Part shown: positions 47,201 through 56,053 of the stretch, piece by piece
How positions within the stretch are numbered: the stretch's first letter is position 1
How the letters are laid out: every line of letters starts with the position of its first letter
Notes under the pieces: generated by a model
Seen by the model: only the letters and a program-made list of their open reading frames with translations
What the model was told of the DNA's origin: nothing
Database searches by the model: none
From: Nonomuraea harbinensis
Lineage (GTDB): Bacteria > Actinomycetota > Actinomycetes > Streptosporangiales > Streptosporangiaceae
Assembly (NCBI RefSeq): GCF_019396385.1
Contig: NZ_JAHKRN010000003.1
Span: 276,670 to 340,669, forward strand
Reading direction: 5' to 3'
DNA: 64,000 nucleotides
Program-made: the position numbers and the translations under genes

Positions 47201-49796
47201 GCCGCTCGGCGTCGAGGTCGGCGATGAAGGTGAGCATGCGCGGGTTCCTGGCCAGCGCCAGCAGGTCCTCGATGCCCTCCATCAGCGACATGCGGGCGGC
47301 CGCCTCGTCCTCGCGGGCGAACCGGTTGTGCAGGTAGGAGCGGATCTGGTCGCGGGTGAAGTTCTCCAGCCCGAGCACCCGCCGCTGCGGCAGCACGCCC
47401 ACCATCTCGCCGAGCGAGGTCAGCACCTGGCTGTGTGACTTGAAGTGTTGCGTGCGGCTGGCGACCACGATCTTCGCCTTGTCCTCCGCCGCGGCCAGCA
47501 GCGTCGCCAGGTGGTCGGCCGCCCGGTCGTAGGTGAGCCGGGTGACCAGCTCGTCGAACCCGTCGAACAGCAGCACGATCCGCCCCTGGCGCAGCAGGTA
47601 GCGGAACGCCTTCAGGTCGATGACCTCCTCGCCGTGGTTGGCCAGGTGGGCCGCCACCAGCCCGTCGACCGAGTGGGACTTGTCCAGGGCGCGCAGCTCG
47701 ATGAGGATCGGCGTCAGGTGGGGCAGCTCGGCCGGGATGCGCCGGGCCAGCTCGCGCAGCGCGAACGTCTTGCCGTGGCCGAAGTCGCCGAGCAGCAGCA
47801 GGAACCGGCCGTGGTCGGCCGACAGCAGCCGCATCAGCTCGTCGGTCAGGCCCGGCCTGACCTGGCCGCCCGGCCGGTCGAGCTCGCGGTAGCGCTGCGG
47901 CACGTACAGGTCGGGCGGGTAGCGGCGGTCGGTGGTCAGCCTGGCCGTCTGCTCGGCCACGTAACCGGACAGGTCGAGCAGGCCCTGGAACTCGGTGAAG
48001 CTGCGCAGCCGCACCCCCCGCCGCATCAGGTCCTCACGCAGCACGCGTGGCGGGGGCGGCCCCTGGTAGACCAGCTCCGCCGCCAGCTCCGTGGCGTGCG
48101 CCTGCCGCACGAAGGCCGTCGCGTCCTCCGCCGTCAGGTCGCCGACGTGGGCGCCGATCATCGTCTGCCGGACGAACCCGTCCTCAGGATGGGTGACCAC
48201 CAGGTGGTCGCGCAGCCGGCGGATCCTGGCCCGCTCGTGCCTGGCCTCGCACACCTCGGTGATCCGGTCGAGCAGCAGGTCGACCGGGCTCGGCTGGCGC
48301 CCGTCGGGCTGTCCGGGCCCGGCCGGCGGGGCGGGCAGCCGCGCGGGGGGCGTCTCGCCCGCGAACGTCGCGCGGGCGGCCCGCCAGGCCCTCGGGGACC
48401 GTTCCGGCTCGCCGCCGTCGGGCAGCCACATCCTGACGCCGCCGGAGGTGATCTCCACGACGTGGTGGCGGCCGGAGCGCGGCGCGGCGACCGCGAGCTC
48501 GCCGCCCTGCCCGCCGCCCTGGAAGAGCAGGTTGAGCCGGTGCGCCAGCAGCCGGTCGTACGCGGGCGCGTCGTGCAGCGCGTCGGGCGGATGGCCCAGC
48601 ACGCCGAGCCGCAGCCACGCCCGCTCCTCGTAGGGGCGCAGCCGCTCGGCGAACCAGGCAGCCTGCGCCTCGCCCAGCATCGCGTACGCGTCGCGCTCGA
48701 GATGACTCATGGCCATGGTCGAGTTGAGCCCGGCCACCACCACCTTCAGATCGGGCACCTCGAACAGGGTCCACGGCTGCCCGCCGTCGAACACCCGGTC
48801 GTCCAGCCCCTGGTAGACCTCCTCGAACAGGCCGGCGAAGTGGCGCCACTTCGGCCAGTAGGGCGGCTGCGGGCGCACGTCGTCGGCCTCGCACGTCATG
48901 AAGTAGGCGCTGGCCGCGGCCTTCGTCACGTCGCGCGGCCCCGGCACGATGACCAGCCGGTGCGGCTCCAGCCCGATCAGCATCCGCAGGTCGGTGACGA
49001 ACCGGGTGGCCTGCCCGAACTGGCCGAGGGTGCCCGACTCCGTCAGGTCGCCGCTGACCACCATCAGGTCGGGCCGCGGCATCCCCCGGTCGTACATGGA
49101 GGTCAGGTCGGCCCAGATGCGCGCCTGCATGTCTTCCGGCGTGAACGGCTCACCGGGGTCGGGCAGCGCCCGGCCGAAGCGCGGACCGCCGATGTGGAGC
49201 ACGCTGACGGACTCGCGCGCCGGATGCGGGCCCGTGGCGGGCGGGAACTTCGGCGCCGACACCGGCGTGCGGCGCGCCCTGGACCGCTCGCCGGGCGGCG
49301 GCAGCGAGGGCGCGGGACCGGCGACCGTCCTCGTGCCGGTGGGGAACGCCGGCGCGGCCTCCGGCTTGGCCCGGCCCGCCAGCGCCTCGCGCACCCGTCC
49401 GAGCAGCAGCGCCCTGGCCTGCCCCGCGTCGGTGACGCCCAGCAGGTCGACCCAGGTGATCGTGGACAGCAGCCCTTCGAGCCGCACGTCCTCCAGCCGG
49501 ATCGTGACCAGCTTGTTGGACGGGTTGTCGGGATCGGCGCGGAGCGCCGCCTGCCACTCCATCCGCCCGTAGCGCGAGCTCAGGTAGTTGCGCGAGAGCA
49601 CGGCCACGACCAGCCCGGCCTCGCTGACGCCGCGGTCCATGAAGTCGATGAAGTTGGTGCCGGGCACGAAGTCCCATGCCTGGATCATCGTCCGGTAGCC
49701 GGCCGCCTCCAGCTCCCAGGCGATCCAGGTGGCCCACGCCGTGTCGGCGGGGGAGTAGCTGACGAAGATCTGGGTCGGCCTGCCGTCACGCGCCAT
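44211..49796 (-). CDS. TIR-phosphoesterase-like-NACHT-pentapeptide-WD40 protein (candidate immune STAND NTPase)
   Basis: The protein is 1,861 residues. Residues 8-140 are TIR ([34 protein letters not shown] with Glu80 as probable NADase acid). A Pro-rich linker leads to a calcineurin phosphoesterase-like domain (about 197-455) that has lost its metal ligands: [17 protein letters not shown] and LFQGGGQGG replace LHxSDxHFG, GNHD and GHxH; only SGD is kept. Residues about 505-640 are a possible REase-like segment. NACHT spans about 640-1045 (Walker A GDFGHGKT at 670-677, Walker B LLFDGFDE). Pentapeptide repeats lie at about 1050-1140. About 14-15 WD40 repeats follow (1185-1815), enough for two propellers. 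Bacterial STAND/TIR proteins of this plan sense invaders and deplete NAD. Start chosen at ATG 49796. Confidence 0.9.
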   Translation of the reverse strand: MARDGRPTQIFVSYSPADTAWATWIAWELEAAGYRTMIQAWDFVPGTNFIDFMDRGVSEAGLVVAVLSRNYLSSRYGRMEWQAALRADPDNPSNKLVTIRLEDVRLEGLLSTITWVDLLGVTDAGQARALLLGRVREALAGRAKPEAAPAFPTGTRTVAGPAPSLPPPGERSRARRTPVSAPKFPPATGPHPARESVSVLHIGGPRFGRALPDPGEPFTPEDMQARIWADLTSMYDRGMPRPDLMVVSGDLTESGTLGQFGQATRFVTDLRMLIGLEPHRLVIVPGPRDVTKAAASAYFMTCEADDVRPQPPYWPKWRHFAGLFEEVYQGLDDRVFDGGQPWTLFEVPDLKVVVAGLNSTMAMSHLERDAYAMLGEAQAAWFAERLRPYEERAWLRLGVLGHPPDALHDAPAYDRLLAHRLNLLFQGGGQGGELAVAAPRSGRHHVVEITSGGVRMWLPDGGEPERSPRAWRAARATFAGETPPARLPAPPAGPGQPDGRQPSPVDLLLDRITEVCEARHERARIRRLRDHLVVTHPEDGFVRQTMIGAHVGDLTAEDATAFVRQAHATELAAELVYQGPPPPRVLREDLMRRGVRLRSFTEFQGLLDLSGYVAEQTARLTTDRRYPPDLYVPQRYRELDRPGGQVRPGLTDELMRLLSADHGRFLLLLGDFGHGKTFALRELARRIPAELPHLTPILIELRALDKSHSVDGLVAAHLANHGEEVIDLKAFRYLLRQGRIVLLFDGFDELVTRLTYDRAADHLATLLAAAEDKAKIVVASRTQHFKSHSQVLTSLGEMVGVLPQRRVLGLENFTRDQIRSYLHNRFAREDEAAARMSLMEGIEDLLALARNPRMLTFIADLDAERLRTVAEARHTISPALLYEQILEAWLAFEEHRARMPGSAAALTKDELWQAVTALALRLWETGESLLGVEELTEIAETLADLAGGQLTPAHTAYAMGSGSLMVRTEEGMFGFIHASVMEWLIARHVAATLEAPAVLSRRPLSALTVEFLCDLADVRALRAWVADPPADDVARANAVKIAARLRTPARADLRGANLKGEDLSARDLREVDLTGADLTEATLAGTNLSRAVLRDARLVGARLDGAVLAGADLTGADLSGARLARTDLSDAAVSGARWHRAALIDVRGTLPRLPGAAVVPGQPVETQLAPAEIGVPYGYHFQTSRLPEPIAYSPDGATIAIGHDDGGVLLCVGGLPVRTLQGHSGRVYAVSFAGGLLASGASDGTVVLWDALTGERLRTLTGHSDGAWPVRLSPTGELLAVGGGDGVVRVWDTATGESVHLLAGHQAPVYTASFGGSALVTGDSAGVVRVWDLTSGELVTTLDGHRGGVYRAVHAPGGALLATGDEAGTLRLWDTRTWERRHALTGHRGSIYCVTFSPDGALVATGDTSGDVRLWETSGEFRGLHTTHAAAVYQVAFSPDGHTLATGDSGGVVRLQTVGGPHRTELTGHRSSVWPFAWRPDGAQLATSSNDGTVRLWDPVSGKCQRVLRGHGRRITSVRFSADGTMLATSGNDGVVRIWEPLTGRKLTEFTGTSDRLISALFSPAGPLLAASSNDGGVHFWNVTTHEYERELNTETDHVWAEAFSPDGTMLATANDDDSVRVWWRSTGRLVTNLADHRGRVRSIAFSPDGRYVATGCDDRRVRIWHVESGGRVATLDGHTDRVYAVAFSSSGRLLASAGNDGRALVWELRPGQPWHPLLRHTLDGGRGRLWSVAFDASGERLATGGDDLTVRVWDAESGRLLHRLEGHARRVWSVAFSPDSDLLATAGDDGAVILWQGAERLVTLLGLPEGWAALAPDGRYKVHGETAGQFWHVVGMSRFELGELDAYLPGVRQVPLDSPF

Positions 49797-49854
49797 CCGT
49801 CCAGTATCACGCGTGGGATCGGCCTTTCGCAGCCCGTGTGCGATCATCGTCCTC

Positions 49855-51027
<1,173 letters not shown>

Positions 51028-51066
51028 TCCCGAACGAGCCGTCAAGGGTTCGCGACAATGGGCGCC

Positions 51067-51516
51067 ATGCCCGAATCACGAAAGATGACCATCGCAGCGC
51101 TCGCCATGATCATGGCGCTGGCGGGTTGCGGCGGCGCCACCGACACCGCCGCCCCCGCCACCTCGGAAGCGGCGCCCTCCACGGCGTCCGCCGACACCCT
51201 CCCGGCCACGGACGACGCCTCCGCCCTGGCGGTGCGCCAGGTCAAGCTGGAAGTGCTCGGCAAGGGCACCTCCGCCCAGCCGATCGTCTACCACCTCGAC
51301 ACGAACGGCACCGAGAACGACGCGGACCTGCCCTGGTCGAGGACCGCCGAGATCGAGCTGACCGCCGCCGAGCAGAAGGCCGGCCGGCTGATCACCCTCG
51401 TGTCAGGGTCCGTACGGGACGCGAACGGCCAGTTCCAGCCCGCCGCCTGCCGGATCACCGTGGACGGCGAGAAGGTCGCCTCCGGCAAGGGCACGTGCGA
51501 GCACCTGCTCAAGTAG
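51067..51516 (+). CDS. MmpS-like lipoprotein
   Basis: The 149-residue protein has a lipobox LAGC (Cys21), a Thr/Ala/Ser linker and then a beta-sandwich of MmpS type: VKLEVLGKGTSAQPIVYHLD, a DLPWSRTAEIEL strand, and CRITVDGEKVASG with a closing Cys (TCEHLLK). MmpS proteins accompany MmpL exporters in mycobacteria; there is no MmpL here, as is common for such orphans. The last 8 bp overlap the end of the convergent 48-codon ORF. Confidence 0.8.
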   Translation: MPESRKMTIAALAMIMALAGCGGATDTAAPATSEAAPSTASADTLPATDDASALAVRQVKLEVLGKGTSAQPIVYHLDTNGTENDADLPWSRTAEIELTAAEQKAGRLITLVSGSVRDANGQFQPAACRITVDGEKVASGKGTCEHLLK

Positions 51517-51655
51517 TGCGCCGGAGCTTCACCGGCCGGGGAGGGCGGCGGCGCCTGCGGCGCTCGTCCTCCTCCGGAACCTGCTCCGACGGGCGCGGCC
51601 CCACCACGACCGCGAACCACGGATGGGCCCAGTCCTTCCCCCGCTCATTGGTCAT
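51509..51655 (-). CDS. 48-residue coupled small ORF
   Basis: This small ORF is read by eye from the sequence. Its ATG (51653-51655) overlaps the stop of the preceding 45-codon ORF as ATGA, and it ends at TGA 51509-51511. The peptide has an N-terminal stretch KDWAHPWFAVVVGPRPSEQ, an acidic patch EEDE and then a basic, Pro-rich tail with six consecutive Arg. The aromatic WAHPWF segment and strongly split charge are notable. I recognise no family. The convincing evidence for translation is the coupling and the operon position; a chance ORF cannot be excluded. Confidence 0.5.
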   Translation of the reverse strand: MTNERGKDWAHPWFAVVVGPRPSEQVPEEDERRRRRRPPRPVKLRRTT

Positions 51656-51789
51656 GCCGTCACCAGCCGATTGCGGAAGGCGGCCGCACGGATCCGCTCG
51701 GGGGTGAAGGCGTCGGACGGTTGCGCAGCGGAGGCGAAGAGCACCCGCGCCGGCTCGCTTACGGTCACATCGGTCAGCATGGTCGCCAT
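51652..51789 (-). CDS. 45-residue small ORF with a strong ribosome site
   Basis: The ORF begins at an ATG preceded by AAAGGAGAG 6-8 nt away, one of the best Shine-Dalgarno sites in the window, and runs 45 codons to a TGA shared with the next ORF. The peptide begins MATMLTDVTVSEPARVLF and ends TPERIRAAAFRNRLVTA, with no Cys and no membrane segment. The layout (short acidic leader-like half, then a distinct basic C-terminal half) could suit a RiPP precursor or a small regulator, but no family is recognised. It lies 98 bp after the IMPase gene on the same strand. Confidence 0.6.
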   Translation of the reverse strand: MATMLTDVTVSEPARVLFASAAQPSDAFTPERIRAAAFRNRLVTA

Positions 51790-51887
51790 GGTGATCTCTC
51801 CTTTCCCTGCGGTGCCGCTTCCAAGCACCCTCTTCATCGACATCGACGGCAGACGGAAGTCATCGACCTTCCCACCTCGCCGGATGG

Positions 51888-52688
51888 TCAGCTGACAAGG
51901 GCCAGCAGGCCCGGCAGGGCCTTGGGGTGCGCGGCCACGAAACTGCGATCTCCGGCGCCGCCGTCGATGCTCTCCTCGAACGGCCCGCCGTCGAGCGCCC
52001 GGATCTCGATGCCCGCCTCCTGGGCGATCAGCGCCCCGGCCGGCAGATCGATCGCCTCCGCGCGGTAGCCGACGATGCCGTCGATGTCGCCACGGGCGAG
52101 CATCACCCACTGCAGCAACGGGGCCCACAGCTGCAGCACTCGTCTGGCGCTCAGCTCCAGGGCCGACTTCAGCAGGCACGCTCTGGCGTCTTGCCTGCTC
52201 ACAGCATACCCCTGGGTCCAAGCCAGGAGCGGCCCGTGCGGAGAGGGCCGGTAGGACGCCGACAGCCGCGACCCCGACGGGGCCAGCGCGCCGCGGCCCT
52301 GGATCGCCGACCACGTCCGCGCCGTCACCGGGTCGTGCACCACGCCGAGCACCGGCCGGCCGGCCCGGCACAGCGCCAGCCCGACCACGTAGGCGGGCAG
52401 GCCGATGGCCACGTTGTTGGTGCCGTCGAGCGGGTCGACCAGCCACGTCCACTCGCCGCCCGCGGCGCCCAGCAGGCCCGACTCCTCGGCGATCACCGAG
52501 TGTGACGGGAACGCCGTCAGGATCCGGCCGGCCAGGAGCTCCTCCGACGCCAGGTCGAGATCGGTGACCACGTCGCCGGCGTCGCCCTTCTGGCGCACTC
52601 CGACCTCGCCCCGGGTGCGCTCCAGGAGCAGCGCCCCCGCGGCCTCGGCGGCCTCGACGGCGACCGCGCGGGCGTGATCCAGATCCAT
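51888..52688 (-). CDS. Inositol monophosphatase-family (FIG superfamily) phosphatase
   Basis: The 266-residue protein has the Mg/Li-dependent phosphatase motifs: DVVTDLDLASEEL, VIAEESG with the metal Glu at about 68, and WLVDPLDGTNN (Asp85, Asp88). The third signature is AEAIDLPAGALI, where the usual Trp before the Asp is Ile. Substrates in this fold include inositol-1-P, histidinol-P, PAP and fructose-1,6-bisphosphate. Its place behind a cupin and a 2-TM gene suggests a special role, not housekeeping inositol recycling. Start at ATG 52688; cupin stop 10 nt upstream. Confidence 0.88.
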   Translation of the reverse strand: MDLDHARAVAVEAAEAAGALLLERTRGEVGVRQKGDAGDVVTDLDLASEELLAGRILTAFPSHSVIAEESGLLGAAGGEWTWLVDPLDGTNNVAIGLPAYVVGLALCRAGRPVLGVVHDPVTARTWSAIQGRGALAPSGSRLSASYRPSPHGPLLAWTQGYAVSRQDARACLLKSALELSARRVLQLWAPLLQWVMLARGDIDGIVGYRAEAIDLPAGALIAQEAGIEIRALDGGPFEESIDGGAGDRSFVAAHPKALPGLLALVS

Positions 52689-52698
52689 CGGGAACCCC

Positions 52699-53316
52699 TC
52701 AGCTCAGGTGGGCGGTTATCAGTCGGACGGCCAGCGCCGTCTCAGCGGTGTCGAGCGCCTGCCTCGGCACGTGGTGGCCGCCCGTGCGGAGCGGGCCGAG
52801 CGACAGGTCGCGGCTGCCCGGACGGCTCCGGCCGAGCGCGATCGTGGCGGTCTCCCCGCCCTCGGGGACGACGCTGCTGTGGAAGCGTCCTGACGGCAGC
52901 GTGTAGGTGTCGCCGGGCCCGAACACCTCCACCAGGCCCGTCTCGTGACGGACGGTGCGCGGGGTGGGGGAGATGCGGTCGCCGCCCGGCCCGCTGACGA
53001 CCTCGAACACCCGGTGCGTGGCGTCGTGACCGGCGTCGGTCACCACGGCGTGCACGTTGCGCACCTGGCCGTAGAGTACGTGGCTGACCAGGTCCCAGCT
53101 GTGGCAGTGGATCTGCGAGGTGGTGCTGCGCGCGGGCGCCAGCGAGTCGGACCACAGATGGATACATACCCCCTCGCCGCCGTCGCGCTCCAGCGGCAGG
53201 CAGACGAATCCGAGCGGGTGGCGCACGCCGCGCAGACCGTCACCGGAGATCGCCGCCAGAGCCCAGGCCCTGGCCTCGCCGCGCGCGAGCCGCTGGAAGA
53301 CGCCGCCGTAGCTCAT
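52699..53316 (-). CDS. Cupin-fold metalloprotein of unknown function
   Basis: The 205-residue protein has a single cupin barrel. Motif 1 is IHCHSWDLVSHVLYGQ, with His70 and His72 as metal ligands and Asp75 in the acid position; motif 2 is GDTYTLPSGRFHSS with His146. The extra His/Glu cluster RTVRHETGL lies between them. Cupins with this ligand set include dioxygenases and isomerases; nothing shows which reaction is used here. The ATG overlaps the stop of the 2-TM gene (ATGA), so translation is coupled. Confidence 0.8.
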   Translation of the reverse strand: MSYGGVFQRLARGEARAWALAAISGDGLRGVRHPLGFVCLPLERDGGEGVCIHLWSDSLAPARSTTSQIHCHSWDLVSHVLYGQVRNVHAVVTDAGHDATHRVFEVVSGPGGDRISPTPRTVRHETGLVEVFGPGDTYTLPSGRFHSSVVPEGGETATIALGRSRPGSRDLSLGPLRTGGHHVPRQALDTAETALAVRLITAHLS

Positions 53317-54374
53317 GGGACCGCCGTCTCCCGCAGCGGCTCGCCATAGGGGTCGACCGCGCGCAGCGCCTTGCGGGCGATGTCGACGACGTCGCGGCCG
53401 TTGTAGGTCTTGGGCAACGGCACACCGATCCGCTCGAACAGGTCCTGCACCTCCTCGATCGTGGGCTCGTCGCCGAGCTGCACGCTCCGGTACTTGTCCA
53501 GCGGGACCCGGCGCGCCTGCTCGAAGCTGAGCCGCAGCTCGGTGTCGCAGTTCTCGTAGTAGAAGGTGCCGGCCAGCGCCGTCATCGCGCGGTTCGGGTC
53601 CTCGACCGTCATGATGAGGCGGCTGCTGGACAGGTCCCAGCGGAACGTGGTCATCGTCGACGACAGGCCCACCCCGATGTCGAGCAGCCCGTAACGCTGC
53701 CGGTGCCAGAACGCCGCCAGGATGGTCGCGTACGACTCCTTCCTGACCCGGTCGGTGGTCCACCGCTCGCCGGTGCCGTCGGGCAGGTCGGACAGCGACC
53801 GCCGGTAGTGCGCGTACGTCTCGCAGACCTCGACGTCGGCCGGGTCGATCACCTCGATGCGCACGGTCAGGTGGCGCTTGTCGCGGCGGGCGGCCGCCAC
53901 GCACGCGGGCAGGGTGACGGCGCGCAGGTAGGTGCCGGTGCCGCCCTTGAAGCTCCACCGCGTGGTGTCCTCGCGCGCCTCGGCGTGCGCCTGCGCGATC
54001 TCCTGCGAGCTGCCCAGCACCCGGACGAGCTGCAGCGCGTCCAGCGCCTTGCGGGTACGGTCGACCAGCGACTCGATCTGCTCCAGCCGGTCGAGCCTGG
54101 TCGGCAGCCGGCCGAGCACGTCGGAGGTGATGGCCTCCATCGGCGCCTGGCGGGCCCGGTCGCGCAGCAGCGCGGTGGCCACCAGCGCCAGGATCACCAG
54201 CGTCGCGGCGCTGACGAGCTGCGTCTGCACGGTGGCGCCGTTGTCGCCGAAGATCTCGTCGGGCATGATGCCGAGCACGCCCACCACGACGGCCAGCAGC
54301 AACGCGATGGCGACGTCGGCGTTCTGGACCGCCCACGGCGCGATCCGTTTCAACGCCCCCACGAACCGTGCCAT
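53313..54374 (-). CDS. Two-TM protein with a large cytoplasmic domain, unknown family
   Basis: The 353-residue protein has TM1 at about 19-37 (ADVAIALLLAVVVGVLGIM) and TM2 at about 52-70 (LVSAATLVILALVATALL), with a short external loop. The helical linker about 75-120 leads to a 230-residue soluble domain. That domain has a distinctive FKGGTGTYLRAVTLP at 142-156, an LTVRIEVIDPADVEVCETYAHYRR strand-helix, WTTDRVRKESYATILAAFWHR and FYYENCDTELRLSF. I recognise no family. The 2-TM plus effector-size soluble domain layout recalls membrane-linked sensors or effectors of bacterial conflict systems; this is inference. Confidence 0.72.
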   Translation of the reverse strand: MARFVGALKRIAPWAVQNADVAIALLLAVVVGVLGIMPDEIFGDNGATVQTQLVSAATLVILALVATALLRDRARQAPMEAITSDVLGRLPTRLDRLEQIESLVDRTRKALDALQLVRVLGSSQEIAQAHAEAREDTTRWSFKGGTGTYLRAVTLPACVAAARRDKRHLTVRIEVIDPADVEVCETYAHYRRSLSDLPDGTGERWTTDRVRKESYATILAAFWHRQRYGLLDIGVGLSSTMTTFRWDLSSSRLIMTVEDPNRAMTALAGTFYYENCDTELRLSFEQARRVPLDKYRSVQLGDEPTIEEVQDLFERIGVPLPKTYNGRDVVDIARKALRAVDPYGEPLRETAVP

Positions 54375-54484
54375 CGCTGCCCCGTCCGACGAACAGTCAG
54401 TCCCGCCGTCATGGTAACGACGCTGCCAGGCCAGGGGCTAGCACAGGGAAAGCGCGTCCCCCGTACCGTTGAGGATCAACGGCC

Positions 54485-55273
54485 ATGACCATCGACCCGG
54501 AGACCCTTGGCTACTACGAGCAGGGCGGCGAAGTGACCCGGCTCCGTGAGGGCGTCGGGCGGCTGGAGTTCTGGCGTACGCAGGACGTGCTGCGCCGGGT
54601 GCTGCCACCGGCTCCCGCCAGGGTTCTCGACGTGGGGGGCGGTACGGGCGTGCACGCGGAGTGGCTGGCCGCCGACGGCTACGACGTGGAGCTGATCGAC
54701 CCGGTGCCGCTGCACGTGGCGCGGGCCGAGCGGTTGCCTGGGGTCACCGCGCGGCTGGGCGACGCCCGCGCGCTGCCCGCGCCGGACGGCGGGGCCGACG
54801 CGGTGGTGCTGCTCGGGCCGCTCTACCACCTGACCGAGCGCTACGACCGGGTGCGGGCGCTGGCCGAGGCGCGCCGGGCGGTGCGCCCCGGCGGGGTGGT
54901 GGTGGCGGCGTTCATCAGCCGTTTCTCCGGGTTGCACGACGGGTTCGCCCGCGGCTTCGCGCTGCGGCCGGAGCATCTGGCGGCCGAGTACCACGCCGCG
55001 GACACCGGGCTCATGGTGTCCCCTCGGGAGGGCGGGTTCCGGGGCTTCTTCCACGACCCCGACGAGATCATCGGGGAGTTCGCCGACGCCGGGCTCGCCG
55101 AGCCCGTCCGGTACGGGCTGGAGGGCGCGTTCTGGCTGTACGGCGACATCGACGTGTGGCTGGACGACGAAGGGCGGCGCGAGCTGCTGCTCGACGCCGC
55201 CCGTCGGCTCGAATCGGTGCCGTCACTGCTGGGAGTGAGCGGCCACCTGCTGGCGGTGGCCAGGAAGGGCTAG
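54485..55273 (+). CDS. Class I SAM-dependent methyltransferase
   Basis: The 262-residue protein has a Rossmann core. The SAM-binding motif I is VLDVGGGTGVHAEWLA, motif II acid is VELIDPVP, and the post-motif [26 protein letters not shown] is of the UbiE/Methyltransf_11 type. The C-terminal half holds a helical cap with HDGFARGF and a GFFHDPDEI segment. The substrate is unknown. It is divergent from the 2-TM gene over 110 bp, so it may or may not belong with that operon. Confidence 0.85.
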   Translation: MTIDPETLGYYEQGGEVTRLREGVGRLEFWRTQDVLRRVLPPAPARVLDVGGGTGVHAEWLAADGYDVELIDPVPLHVARAERLPGVTARLGDARALPAPDGGADAVVLLGPLYHLTERYDRVRALAEARRAVRPGGVVVAAFISRFSGLHDGFARGFALRPEHLAAEYHAADTGLMVSPREGGFRGFFHDPDEIIGEFADAGLAEPVRYGLEGAFWLYGDIDVWLDDEGRRELLLDAARRLESVPSLLGVSGHLLAVARKG

Positions 55274-56043
55274 AACCAGCCGCGCCTGCGCGCCATCGAC
55301 TCCAGGCCGCGCTGGAGGGCCTGGTCGACGCCCGCCGGGTGCTCGTCGTGGCGGACGGTGAAGCGGTTGTAGGTGTCCTGGCCGGCACGCAGGAAGCCGT
55401 CGCGCTGGTCGGCCTCCAGGATGACGTCCATCTGCCGCGGGCCGGCGATGAACGTCAGCTCCAGCTCGTTGAAGTGGCGCCGCCACGAGCCGCCCGCGTA
55501 GTACTCGATCTCCTGGAAGAACGGCATCGTCGACCCGTGCAGCGTGCCCCGCTCCAGGTCGGCCTTCTTGAACCGGAAGCCGAGCCGGTCCAGCGCGGCG
55601 AGCACGTGGTCCTGGGCCGGGAGCGGGTTGACGAACAGCGGGTCCAGGTCGCCCTTGTCGAGCGCGCCGGCGAGCGCGAGCTCGGTGTGCACGCCGAGCC
55701 GCATGCCGCGCAGCGGGTGGCCGCCGATCGCGCTGATCGGCGTCTCCCACGGCACCGGGATCTCGAACGGCTGCCGGTGCTCGGCCTTGGCCGCCAGTTG
55801 CAGCGGGCCCGACACCTGCTGGCGCAGGAAGCTGTACGTCGTCTTGTACTCGCTGTCGCCGGACTCGACCTCCACCACGGCCGTCAGGTCGACGGTGATG
55901 GCCTCCACCTTGTAGTCGGAGCCGCCGCCGCGGAAGTGGACCACCCCGCGCAGCGGTTCGCCGGGGCGGACGCTGGCGTTCGACAGGACCGTGTCTACCT
56001 CGACGCCCGCGCCGAACGCGGCCATCAGCTTGCGGAACACCAT
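55270..56043 (-). CDS. Spo0M-family arrestin-like protein
   Basis: The 257-residue protein shows Spo0M features. The start MVFRKLMAAFGAGVEVDTVL precedes a first beta-sandwich half with GEPLRGVVHFRGG and IPVPWETPISAIGG. The tail contains the RRRGWF end. Spo0M proteins link sporulation and membrane organisation in Bacillus and Streptomyces-like bacteria. It starts 10 nt after an SPFH gene and is the last gene of a three-gene operon; its stop overlaps that of the methyltransferase gene by 4 bp. Confidence 0.9.
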   Translation of the reverse strand: MVFRKLMAAFGAGVEVDTVLSNASVRPGEPLRGVVHFRGGGSDYKVEAITVDLTAVVEVESGDSEYKTTYSFLRQQVSGPLQLAAKAEHRQPFEIPVPWETPISAIGGHPLRGMRLGVHTELALAGALDKGDLDPLFVNPLPAQDHVLAALDRLGFRFKKADLERGTLHGSTMPFFQEIEYYAGGSWRRHFNELELTFIAGPRQMDVILEADQRDGFLRAGQDTYNRFTVRHDEHPAGVDQALQRGLESMARRRGWF

Positions 56044-56053
56044 GGGGGTTCTC

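Noticed and set aside
51623..51895. Plus-strand ORF of 90 codons over the micro-ORFs
   Set aside because: No ribosome site, antisense to a better supported pair of ORFs with strong Shine-Dalgarno and stop/start coupling.
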